From: Bacteroidales bacterium
Lineage (GTDB): Bacteria; Bacteroidota; Bacteroidia; Bacteroidales; P3
DNA: 64,000 nucleotides
Direction of reading: 5' to 3'
Assembly (NCBI GenBank): GCA_031257915.1
Contig: JAIRNR010000033.1
Coordinates: 1-64,000 of the forward strand
Shown here: one piece after another, positions 50,134-59,278 of the stretch
Position numbering within the stretch: the first letter of the stretch is position 1
Layout: the number at the start of each line of letters is the position of its first letter
Program-made: the position numbers and the translations under genes
Notes under the pieces: model-generated
Told to the model about the DNA's origin: nothing
Database searches by the model: none
Seen by the model: only the letters and a program-made list of their open reading frames with translations

Positions 50134-53079
50134 ATGAAGAAAGTTATAATTTTTTTATTTATCACCCTGTTCTATTTTGACAGTGTTGTTGCCGGCAATA
50201 TAATTGCAGATACTGCATTATTTAACGATTTTGCGGAATATGTTGTGGACAAAATTTCTCCGGGTGAGTTGCAACAATTGCCGCTCGGTATTTCAAAAAA
50301 AGTCGGCAATGCGTCTTTTGATTTTCTAATTACACGGGCAACGGCTTATCCCGATTACATTGATGCGGATATTTTTTTGCGAGTTACAACTCCGTCTTAC
50401 GATGGTGAGCAACGATATTTTTTCGGAACCGACAGTGTAAAAATTTCGGCAGATGGCTTTGTGTTTCGCGAAGAAATAAGACTTGGACTGCTGAGCGAGC
50501 AGCAATTTTCGTTAAAGGGCGGTGCGATAAAAGTTAAATTAAAAGGTGATAAATACGGAAATAATTTGCCGCAAACGTATATCGTTCTTGACTGCAACGG
50601 CTTTAAAGAAATAAGTGTCGTTGGTGAAATTACATTTCCGAACTCTTTGATTGCTCCGGTAAATTTGGGCAAAGTATCACCGAATGGCAGAGTTGTCGCG
50701 TCTTTTGACGGTCATGCTTTTTCATTTGATGATATGCTTTTAACTGCGCATATTCCGGAATTTGAAATTGTCGGATTTCCCGACTGGCGATTTAAAGCCG
50801 GTACTGCAATTCTTGATTTGAGTACCGTTCGCAACGCAGAGGCAATGCACGCATACTCGGCAGCGAAAAAATATTTATCGGAAAATGATTCAAAAGAAAA
50901 TTTATGGACAGGTGTTTTTTTGCACGATCTTATTGTAACTTTTCCGCAATATATACATTCATGCGATATTGAAAAACCGCCCGCATTGCAATTGGAAAGT
51001 TTTTGGATTGATGAAAAAGGTATTACAGGATACGTTGCCGCGTTAAATATTTTATCAAAAGAAACAGGGCGGATAGGTGGATGCAAATCTAAGGATAACA
51101 TGCCGGCATGGGGCTTTTCAATTGATAAATTTGAACTTGTATTTGTACAGAATAAACTTATCAGAGGAACAATGGAAGGAGTTGTAACACTTCCCGTAAG
51201 CAGGAATAACGCTTTCGGATACTCAACAACTTTTCAGGAAGACGGCAAATGGTTTTTAAAAGTAAGACCCGACGAGAAAATGAAGTTTGATATGTTTAAT
51301 GCAAATGATGTTATGTTATCAAACACTTCTTATATTTCCATAGTAAAGTATCCGTCTGTGGAAATACCGGAACTTACCGCATGTTTAACGGGAAAAATGA
51401 AAATAAATCCGTTTAATGACTCGTCGAGTTCAAAAAAATTCAATCTCGGAACAGTAGAGTTTTCATCTTTCAAAATAACGAATAAAGAGGGTGAATTACC
51501 TGTATCTGTAGGTAAATTGAAATTTGATAAAGAGATAAAGTTTGGTGGATTTCCGGCGTCAATAGACGATATAACCTTTTCTTTCACTAAAAAGGAAATA
51601 TCGCTTGCGTGGGGAATAAATATCCATTTTACAGGAGAGAAAGCGGGAAGTTTTACAGGCAGTACGGTATTTAAAATATCAGCAATTCCGAGTGACAGCG
51701 GCTATAAATATAACGGCATTGAACTTACTGAAATTGCGATTGACTTTTCCAATGCTGCATTTGCTTTTAAAGGAGGATTGAAGTATTATAAAAATGGCAT
51801 ATATGGAGATGGTTTTGACGGCGATATTGGTTTTAATATTATACCGTTAAATACAGGTGTTCAAGCGAAAGCAATGTTCGGACATACAGGCGGTAACAGC
51901 GGTGGTGAAGATGGTTATTCATATTGGTATGTTGATATTTTAGCATCTTTCGGCGCAGCGGGTTTTCCTGTTTTTCCGGGTTTTAAATGCACAGGTATCG
52001 GCGGCGGAGCGTATTATCAAATGGCACTTGAGTCAAATTATCAGGGTAATAAATATGGGGAAAAAATTACTGAAACAGGTTTGCGGTATTGTCCCGACAG
52101 CAGTAAAAGTATCGGTGCGAAGTTATCAATGGAACTTTCCACAATGGCGAGCGATATATTTAAAGGTACCGCTTCTGTTGATGTCGGTTTTAATAAACAT
52201 AGCGGATTAGATCATATAACATTGCAATTATTGGGTTCATTTTTGCCGCCGTCTGATTTTGAAAATGGGATAGTTAATTGGACGGAAAAAATATCGGAAA
52301 GAGTGAAGGTGTCCTCATCGTCAAGCATTGCAGCCGCCGGCGCACTGTCTTATGTTTTTCCGGAAAAAGCATTTTACGGTTCGCTTGAAGCATATTTGAA
52401 TATGGGTATTCTCAAAGGTGCGGGCAGTGAAGGGCTGCTTGGCAAAATGAGCATGTATTTCGGTCCTGAATTTTGGCATATAAAAATCGGTGAACCTTCT
52501 CACCCGCTTGCTGCAAAAGTTAAGTTGGGACAGTTTGAAGTAAAAGCGAACACATATTTTATGACAGGCAGCAATCTTCCGTCAATGCCTGCAATACCCG
52601 CGAAAGTGGAAAGATTATTTAAAACCGAACCAACGTTGCCGCAACGCGATGTATCTTCGTTAAAAGGCGGCAGTGGTATCGTTGCAGGTGGCTCGCTTGA
52701 AATAAATACGGGCAAAATAAATATGCTCGGCGCATACGCAGAACTTAATCTGAAAACAGGTTTCGACTTAATGATGAAGAACCATGCCGATACGATTGTA
52801 TGTCTTGAAACAGGTCAGCCTTTCGGTATTAACGGCTATTATGCAAATGGGCAGATGTACACATATATTCTTGGCGACGTTGGGCTTATGATTAAAATGT
52901 TCGGCAAAGAACGTTCGTTTTCTTTGGGACAGATAGAAACGGCGGCAATATTGGAAGCGGGATTTCCGAATCCGGCATTTTTAGAGGGACAGTTTGGTAT
53001 TAACTATTCTGTTTTAAACGGACTTGTTCGGGGGTATCATGTATTTGAATTTGAAATTGGAAATAAGTGTGAGTTATGA
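50134..53079 (+). CDS. Large secreted protein of unknown function
   Basis: Signal peptide MKKVIIFLFITLFYFDSVVAG; long ORF with consistent coding character; overlaps the next CDS by ATGA. Confidence 0.65.
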   Translation: MKKVIIFLFITLFYFDSVVAGNIIADTALFNDFAEYVVDKISPGELQQLPLGISKKVGNASFDFLITRATAYPDYIDADIFLRVTTPSYDGEQRYFFGTDSVKISADGFVFREEIRLGLLSEQQFSLKGGAIKVKLKGDKYGNNLPQTYIVLDCNGFKEISVVGEITFPNSLIAPVNLGKVSPNGRVVASFDGHAFSFDDMLLTAHIPEFEIVGFPDWRFKAGTAILDLSTVRNAEAMHAYSAAKKYLSENDSKENLWTGVFLHDLIVTFPQYIHSCDIEKPPALQLESFWIDEKGITGYVAALNILSKETGRIGGCKSKDNMPAWGFSIDKFELVFVQNKLIRGTMEGVVTLPVSRNNAFGYSTTFQEDGKWFLKVRPDEKMKFDMFNANDVMLSNTSYISIVKYPSVEIPELTACLTGKMKINPFNDSSSSKKFNLGTVEFSSFKITNKEGELPVSVGKLKFDKEIKFGGFPASIDDITFSFTKKEISLAWGINIHFTGEKAGSFTGSTVFKISAIPSDSGYKYNGIELTEIAIDFSNAAFAFKGGLKYYKNGIYGDGFDGDIGFNIIPLNTGVQAKAMFGHTGGNSGGEDGYSYWYVDILASFGAAGFPVFPGFKCTGIGGGAYYQMALESNYQGNKYGEKITETGLRYCPDSSKSIGAKLSMELSTMASDIFKGTASVDVGFNKHSGLDHITLQLLGSFLPPSDFENGIVNWTEKISERVKVSSSSSIAAAGALSYVFPEKAFYGSLEAYLNMGILKGAGSEGLLGKMSMYFGPEFWHIKIGEPSHPLAAKVKLGQFEVKANTYFMTGSNLPSMPAIPAKVERLFKTEPTLPQRDVSSLKGGSGIVAGGSLEINTGKINMLGAYAELNLKTGFDLMMKNHADTIVCLETGQPFGINGYYANGQMYTYILGDVGLMIKMFGKERSFSLGQIETAAILEAGFPNPAFLEGQFGINYSVLNGLVRGYHVFEFEIGNKCEL

Positions 53080-54914
53080 AAAAATTATTTTTTGCATTTA
53101 TAATGCTCGGATTGGCGGCGTATTTATCGTCGGAAAATTTACCGGTAAAAGGAAAACGAACAGGTGATGAAATTTTTCTACGCTGGGCTGTAACAGATGT
53201 TGGTTTGTGGCGCAAGGCACAGCAACAAGGATTTTTAGTTGAGCGTTTTTCTATGGAAACAATATTATGGAATGGGAAAATTCGCAATGATTTTGTACGT
53301 GATAAATTTTGGATTGTAAAACCTCATTCAATTGACGATACTGCGGCATGGTTTATGTCGGAAAATGACGATGCCGTTATGCTTACGGCGCAAACACTCT
53401 TACAGGGAGTAGATATGGGTGATGATACATTATCGTATATTATGGCAATGATTGCATGCGACCGTTCTTTCACAGCCGCCTGTATGGCAGGCTTCGGATT
53501 AAAAGATACACTGTCGCTTGAAAAGCAAAAATATCTTTATAGAATTTCATCGCGAAGTACAGGCATTTTTGGTGAATGGGAAGTTACGGAAAGCAAAACA
53601 ATTCATGCTGCCAAGCCTTTGCAAACGGCAATATCAAATAAAAGCGTTACACTTTCCTTCTCTACTGCCGAATTAAATAAAAATTTTTCTGCATACTATT
53701 TTGAAAGGGCAACGAAGCGCGGCAATTTCGAGCGGTTGCATACGGTTCCATTTACCGTATTCGGCAGTGATACGGCACAGACAATTTTTTATTACGACAC
53801 TGTTCAGGAGTATGGTATAATTTACAGTTACAGAGTTACAGGTCAGGATATTTTCGGTGCCGCAGCCGTTGTTTCGCAACAGGCGCAGATAAAATGCACT
53901 CCGCCTGTGCCGAGTGTTATTGATACTTTTACGCATATTGAAGTACGCAAGGATACTTTACCGCCGTATCCCGTATATATTACCGCCTGTACGCAGGACA
54001 GTAATGGAATTGTTTTGCTGACATGGAAAAAATCAATGAGTGAAGATGTAGAAGGATACAGAATTTTTCGCGCTTACGGATCGTTTAAGAATACCGACAA
54101 TTCGCCCGAAACACATCTGCGGTTTGGGCAAATCACGCCGCAATCGGTATCGGATACTTTCTTTAGAGATACGATTTCAAAGAAAAATCACAGAAAAACA
54201 TTTTACTTTATTAAAGTAACAGACAGTGTGGGCAATGAATCAAAGCGTTCAAATATCTTATTTGCTCAAAATCCATTGCCGAATTTTCCTTCACCTGCAT
54301 TTGTTATTTCATGCGAACAGGCGGGTAAAAATAAGGTACTTCTTAAATGGACTAACAGTTTTGACAGCGATACACGCGGACATAAAATTTTTATGCGTAA
54401 AGACAGCGGGCAATGGACTCTTGCTACGGATATTCCGCTCGTGAGAAGTGCGCAAAACCAGTCCGACAGTGTTTTTATCACGCTTAAAGAAGATGGTGTT
54501 TATTATTTTGATGTACGCGCATATACCGAAAATGCGGAAATATCTGCACCGTTTTTTGCAAGATATGTATTACAGCCGGTTGCTTTTAAGCCGTCATTTG
54601 ACGCAGTTCCCGTGCGTGATAAATTTTGTATTGTATTACAATGGAAACAGTCGGAAATCACAGACGTAAAAAAAATCTACATCTATCGCCGTACAGTCGG
54701 AAGCAGCCGTTCGGGAAGCAATTCCACCGTAAGCAGCCGCATCGAGACGGACAATTTCACTCTGATAAAAACTCTTTCCGAAACAGATATTTCACAAGGT
54801 GAATACAGAGATGAAAATATCAAAATCGGCAACACCTGTCAATACAAAATTCAGTACGAATTTGAAGATGGTACACTTTCGGAATATTCAAAAAATATCA
54901 GTGTGGAATATTAA
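53076..54914 (+). CDS. Secreted fibronectin type III repeat protein
   Basis: Repeated 'VLLTWKKSMSEDVEGYRIFRAYG', 'VLLKWTNSFDSDTRGHKIFMRKD', 'IVLQWKQSEITDVKKIYIYRR' units. Confidence 0.75.
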   Translation: MKKLFFAFIMLGLAAYLSSENLPVKGKRTGDEIFLRWAVTDVGLWRKAQQQGFLVERFSMETILWNGKIRNDFVRDKFWIVKPHSIDDTAAWFMSENDDAVMLTAQTLLQGVDMGDDTLSYIMAMIACDRSFTAACMAGFGLKDTLSLEKQKYLYRISSRSTGIFGEWEVTESKTIHAAKPLQTAISNKSVTLSFSTAELNKNFSAYYFERATKRGNFERLHTVPFTVFGSDTAQTIFYYDTVQEYGIIYSYRVTGQDIFGAAAVVSQQAQIKCTPPVPSVIDTFTHIEVRKDTLPPYPVYITACTQDSNGIVLLTWKKSMSEDVEGYRIFRAYGSFKNTDNSPETHLRFGQITPQSVSDTFFRDTISKKNHRKTFYFIKVTDSVGNESKRSNILFAQNPLPNFPSPAFVISCEQAGKNKVLLKWTNSFDSDTRGHKIFMRKDSGQWTLATDIPLVRSAQNQSDSVFITLKEDGVYYFDVRAYTENAEISAPFFARYVLQPVAFKPSFDAVPVRDKFCIVLQWKQSEITDVKKIYIYRRTVGSSRSGSNSTVSSRIETDNFTLIKTLSETDISQGEYRDENIKIGNTCQYKIQYEFEDGTLSEYSKNISVEY

Positions 54915-55024
54915 CCCGCCGATTATTGTTGACGGCGGCGGTATCGTAACTTGGAATTACAAACAATAATGACGTCAAAAAAGTTGAACTGAACATGACT
55001 GAATCTGTTTGCTGTCGTAGATTG

Positions 55025-56995
55025 TCAAGCAAGCGAAGTCCATTCGTTCATCTTTCTGTCAAGGGACAGTTTGAGTTTTTCGTAGCAGGTGCAATTCTCA
55101 GCGGTGCAGGCGGCAGGGTCGGTTGTCATTAGTTCGCTTAATGCGGACAGTTCTTTTTCTATAACCGCAATTTCTTTTTCAAGACGTTCTATGCTTGCCT
55201 GCTTTTTGCGCTCTATACGTGCCTGCTCTTTTTGTTCATGGTAGGAAAGTTGTTTATCGGTGCTGCCTTCACTTATTGCATTATCATCACTTTGCGGCGA
55301 TTCTGCGCCTTTATTCGGAAATGTGGACGAGTGTCCATTACATTTGCTGCGTCCGCGTTCAAGTTCGTTTAACCGTTCAATTTTCCGCACAGATAAGAAA
55401 TTCGCAATATCGCCTATATACTGTTTCACGCGTCCATTCCGAAATTCATATACTTTATCGGTCAGTCCCTCTAAAAAATCTCTGTCGTGCGACACTACAA
55501 TCATAGAGCCGTCGTATTGCAACAATGCATTTTTGAGAATATCTTTTGAACGCATATCAAGATGATTTGTCGGCTCGTCAAGTACCAGCAAATTTACAGG
55601 CGAAAGTAAAAGTTTTGCGAGTGCAAGGCGTGTTTTTTCACCACCTGAAAGCACTTTTACTTTTTTATGAATATCATCGCCCGAAAAAAGAAAGCAGCCC
55701 AAAATACGGCGTATTCGTGTGCGGACATCGCCGACAGCAATATCGTCAAGCGTTTCAAAAACGGTTTTTTCACTGTGTAGTAACATATTTTGATTTTGTG
55801 CGAAATATCCGATACTCACCTGATGTCCGAGTTCAAAAACGCCCGAATAATCAGTAATTTCGCCAACAATAATACGTGAAAATGTTGTTTTGCCCTCGCC
55901 GTTCTTTCCGACAAATGCAACTTTTTCGCTGCGTTCAAGTGAAAAATCAACATTGGAAAAAATTTGCAACGGACCGTATTTTTTACCGACATGCACACTA
56001 TAAACAACAACTTTGCCCGAATGCGGCGCAGGCGGAAAACGAAAAGAGATTGCAGTATTATCAAAAGCATCAACTTCAATTTTATCCATCCGTTCAAGCA
56101 TTTTCAACCGGCTCTGCGCCTGTCGCGCTTTTGTTGCCTTATACCTGAAACGTTCGATAAAACGTTCGATACTCTCTATTTCCTTTTGTTGATTATTGTA
56201 AGCGTTCTGCTGAATTTCGCGCCGCTGCAAACGTTGCTCAACATAGTTGGAATAAGAGCAGTTGTAATCCTCAATTCGTCCAAGTACGATTTCTATTGTG
56301 CGTGTTGTAATATTATCGAGGAAACGGCGGTCGTGCGATACCACCACAACAGCCCCGTTATATGTTTGCAGAAATTCTTCAAGAAATTCAATGGATTCAA
56401 TATCAAGATGGTTTGTCGGCTCATCAAGTAACATTACTTCCGGTGCGCGTAAAAGTATTTTTGCGAGTTCCACACGCATTTGCCATCCTGACGAAAATTC
56501 CGTAATATTACGCGAAAAATCACTGTGCTTAAAACCCAGACCGAGCAGTACTTTTTCCGTTGAAGCCCGCTCTGTGTCGCCGCCCAAAAGATGAAAACGT
56601 TCGGTCTGTTCGGCAAGACGTTCCAGTAAGCGGTGATATTCCGCGCTCTCAAAATCGGTACGCTCCGCCACTTCACGCTGTAAACGTTTAATATGTTTTT
56701 CAACTGCGAGTGTTTTATCGAATGCCTGCATTGCTTCTTCAATAACCGTATGGTTCGAGTGTAAATCCATTTCCTGCGGCAGGTAGCCGATATTATGTCC
56801 GCTTGTAAGTACAATACTGCCGCTGTCGGGTTGCTGTTCGGCAGCAATAATTTTGAGAAGTGTAGATTTGCCTGCGCCGTTTTTGCCTGTCAAGCCAATG
56901 CGGTCCTTATCTTTGATAATAAACGAAATATCGTTAAAAAGGGAATATCCCGAAAATGATATGGAAAGTTGATTGATTGAAATCATATCCTGCAA
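55025..56995 (-). CDS. ABC-F family ATPase
   Basis: Two ABC cassettes: 'GLTGKNGAGKSTLL', 'FSSGWQMRVELAKILL..LLDEPTNHLDIES', 'FVGKNGEGKTTFSR', 'LSGGEKTRLALAKLLL..VLDEPTNHLDMRS'. Confidence 0.95.
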   Translation of the reverse strand: MQDMISINQLSISFSGYSLFNDISFIIKDKDRIGLTGKNGAGKSTLLKIIAAEQQPDSGSIVLTSGHNIGYLPQEMDLHSNHTVIEEAMQAFDKTLAVEKHIKRLQREVAERTDFESAEYHRLLERLAEQTERFHLLGGDTERASTEKVLLGLGFKHSDFSRNITEFSSGWQMRVELAKILLRAPEVMLLDEPTNHLDIESIEFLEEFLQTYNGAVVVVSHDRRFLDNITTRTIEIVLGRIEDYNCSYSNYVEQRLQRREIQQNAYNNQQKEIESIERFIERFRYKATKARQAQSRLKMLERMDKIEVDAFDNTAISFRFPPAPHSGKVVVYSVHVGKKYGPLQIFSNVDFSLERSEKVAFVGKNGEGKTTFSRIIVGEITDYSGVFELGHQVSIGYFAQNQNMLLHSEKTVFETLDDIAVGDVRTRIRRILGCFLFSGDDIHKKVKVLSGGEKTRLALAKLLLSPVNLLVLDEPTNHLDMRSKDILKNALLQYDGSMIVVSHDRDFLEGLTDKVYEFRNGRVKQYIGDIANFLSVRKIERLNELERGRSKCNGHSSTFPNKGAESPQSDDNAISEGSTDKQLSYHEQKEQARIERKKQASIERLEKEIAVIEKELSALSELMTTDPAACTAENCTCYEKLKLSLDRKMNEWTSLA

Positions 56996-57037
56996 AGATA
57001 CCCCAAAAGTTGCTAAGTTTACAGATTACATTAAAAA

Positions 57038-57060
57038 GTTGAAGTAAATACATTAAAATT
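57038..57060. repeat. Short direct repeat, copy A
   Basis: gttgaagtaaatacattaaaatt; 21/23 match to 58150-58172. Confidence 0.6.
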
Positions 57061-57082
57061 ACTTTTCATGATTGGCAGTTTT

Positions 57083-57877
57083 TTATGGTTTCAGCCAGTT
57101 ACTTTGCGGCTTCACAATAAGTCGTGCATTATTGTATGCCATTTTCAGAGTTAAACAGGTCCTTGCAGTATATGTAGTGTCATTTAGCCTATGAATTACT
57201 AACGCTAAATCCGGATTTGGAGAACCTGATGTCAAACAAAGGGGTAACAATAGTTGTATTTTACTGTCATAGTATTGTGGTACAGCTATTTTATAGTTGG
57301 AGCGTACTTTCTTCCTGACTTCATCTATTGCTCCTACAAGTTGTCTTCTTAATTCTGCATCATCTGCTTTTTGAAGATGTGTGGGGAAACGGCCTAGATT
57401 ATCACCAATTATATGGTCCAAATCGGGAATTAAGTCGCATTTTGGATTAAAAATGAGTAATTCGGGTTTATCAAAAAAGTTTGCAACATCAGGTATTGAA
57501 TGGGAAAAATGTCGGAGAATATTATTGTCGCTTTTTTTCAAAAATGCTTTAAAACAAAAAGGTGTTGCAAGTCCTTTTTTAGGGTTTTTATATTCTTCAA
57601 AGAAAGCAAAAATATCTTCTAAATTTTCAGTAACAAGTCCGGTGTTGAAGCAAGCAAATTTGTTGTCAGGAGTAAATGCAATTTTCTTTTCTTGCTGTAA
57701 TTTTCTATAAGTAAATTCAAGATAGTTTTTAAGAATGCTGTTATTCTTGGTTGTACTGTCTGAAAAGTTCCAAGTCTCCTTATCAGCTAATGTATCAGCT
57801 AAAAAAGTAATAGCACTATCATAGTTTGGGAAGAAGGCGAACTTAAAAAGTTCCGGATTGAATTGCTTTTTCGCCAT
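57083..57877 (-). CDS. DUF3825-like protein
   Basis: 'KFAFFPNYDSAITFLADTLADKETWNF', 'ILKNYLEFTYRKLQQEKKIAFTPDNKFACFNTGLVTENLEDIFAFFE'. Confidence 0.65.
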   Translation of the reverse strand: MAKKQFNPELFKFAFFPNYDSAITFLADTLADKETWNFSDSTTKNNSILKNYLEFTYRKLQQEKKIAFTPDNKFACFNTGLVTENLEDIFAFFEEYKNPKKGLATPFCFKAFLKKSDNNILRHFSHSIPDVANFFDKPELLIFNPKCDLIPDLDHIIGDNLGRFPTHLQKADDAELRRQLVGAIDEVRKKVRSNYKIAVPQYYDSKIQLLLPLCLTSGSPNPDLALVIHRLNDTTYTARTCLTLKMAYNNARLIVKPQSNWLKP

Positions 57878-57915
57878 ATTGATCTATTTAAAAATTCAAG
57901 TTTTTATAAAAAAAT

Positions 57916-57946
57916 AAGAGCCATCAACTTTATCGGGATGGCTCTT
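57916..57946. terminator. Strong hairpin/terminator-like element
   Basis: AAGAGCCATC ... GATGGCTCTT, 10-bp perfect stem, T-rich flank. Confidence 0.6.
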
Positions 57947-58103
57947 TCTATGTTTTTTTTGTTTTATCTTATTTTTTTGCAGATAGACCTGCAACCATCT
58001 TTATATAACAATATGGTACAAATGTAAGAATTTTTTTTGAAATAAAAAAAATTATGGATTCAATTTACGGCAAATGCATTAAAATTGCCTGTCTTTTATT
58101 ACA

Positions 58104-58130
58104 TCGTCATTGCGAGTTTGCCCCGCAATC
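58104..58130. repeat. Degenerate REP-like 'cgtcattgcgag..cgcaatc' element
   Basis: tcgtcattgcgagtttgccccgcaatc; arms attgcg/cgcaat can form a hairpin. Confidence 0.5.
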
Positions 58131-58149
58131 TTTTTGTGGGCATAAAGGA

Positions 58150-58172
58150 GTTGAAGTAAACGCATTAAAATT
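58150..58172. repeat. Short direct repeat, copy B
   Basis: gttgaagtaaacgcattaaaatt. Confidence 0.6.
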
Positions 58173-58227
58173 TTAATCGTATGTAATTATATTTATTTTT
58201 ATTAAATTTGGAGCAAACAAAATAAGT

Positions 58228-59253
58228 ATGTCAGGCAAATATGTAAATCCGTTTACCGATTTTGGTTTTAAAAAAATCTTTGGCGAGGAAGCCAACAAAG
58301 AGTTATTGCTCTCTTTCCTTAATGAACTGATAAAAGAGCAGGGCAGGATAGAGGATGTAGAGTATTTAAACCCTGAACAGCTCGGTATGAGTGAATTTGA
58401 GCGCAGAGGAATTTATGATATTTACTGCAAATCAAAAAATGGCTCACGTTTTATCGTAGAGATGCAAAAAGCCGAGCAGCAATTTTTTAAAGATAGAAGT
58501 GTTTATTATACTACTTTTCCTATTCAGAAACAGGCATTAAAAGGTGTTGATTGGGATTTTCGGTTAGATGCCGTTTATTTTATAGGTGTTCTTGATTTTG
58601 TTTTTGATGAAGACCTTAATGATGATAATTATAGGTATCACCACGTAGTAAAGTTAATGGATGTAAATAGAAAAAAAGTGTTTTACGATAAATTAACATA
58701 CGTCTATTTGGAAATGCCCAAGTTCAATAAAAGTGAGGACGAGTTAAATACCATGTTTGACAAATGGATGTATGTACTGAAACATCTGCCTGAATTGGAG
58801 AGTCGCCCGCCTGCTTTACAGGAGAGGATTTTTGGCCGGCTGTTTAAAGTAGCCGAAGTAGCAAAGTTTGATGAAAAGGAGCAAGATGCTTACAACCACA
58901 GTTTAAAAGTGTATTGGGACTTGAACAACATAATAAATTTCGCTGCTCTTGAAGGTAGAAATGAGGGATTTGCGGAGGGCAAGGCAGAGGGCGAGCGCAA
59001 CAAAACGATAGAAATAGTAAAAAACAGTTTCGCTGCAGGCATAAAAATAGAGCAGATAGCAAGCATAACAGGTTTGTCAGCCGATGAGACAGTGCGTATT
59101 CTGAACAACAAGAGCGGCCGCTATAATTCAGATGGCGGACATGCAACATTAGGTGAGCCGCGTGCAAAATACATTGCGAGCAGGAAAGCGGGTAAGGCGC
59201 CGGCGAAAACCGCAGGCAGCAGGAAAGTTGCGAACCGCAGAGTCAGGAAATAA
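58228..59253 (+). CDS. Rpn / PD-(D/E)XK nuclease family transposase-like protein
   Basis: 'YVNPFTDFGFKKIFGEEANKELLLSFLNELI', 'DIYCKSKNGSRFIVEMQKAEQQFFKDRSVYYTTFPIQKQ', C-terminal 'EGERNKTIEIVKNSFAAGIKIEQIASITGLSADE'. Confidence 0.9.
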   Translation: MSGKYVNPFTDFGFKKIFGEEANKELLLSFLNELIKEQGRIEDVEYLNPEQLGMSEFERRGIYDIYCKSKNGSRFIVEMQKAEQQFFKDRSVYYTTFPIQKQALKGVDWDFRLDAVYFIGVLDFVFDEDLNDDNYRYHHVVKLMDVNRKKVFYDKLTYVYLEMPKFNKSEDELNTMFDKWMYVLKHLPELESRPPALQERIFGRLFKVAEVAKFDEKEQDAYNHSLKVYWDLNNIINFAALEGRNEGFAEGKAEGERNKTIEIVKNSFAAGIKIEQIASITGLSADETVRILNNKSGRYNSDGGHATLGEPRAKYIASRKAGKAPAKTAGSRKVANRRVRK

Positions 59254-59278
59254 CGAATCGGCAAAAAATTTGCAAATT

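Noticed and set aside
54912-54975. Out-of-frame continuation 'NPPIIVDGGGIVTWNYKQ**' after the FN3 protein stop
   Set aside because: Short and could be chance; the annotated C-terminus is a plausible end of an FN3 domain.
55546-56431. Plus-strand ORFs (103, 90, 155 aa) opposite the ABC-F gene
   Set aside because: Fully overlap the conserved ABC-F coding sequence on the other strand.
59153-59278. N-terminal extension of the GlmM ORF
   Set aside because: It reads through the 3' end of the Rpn-family gene; the conserved protein starts at 59279.
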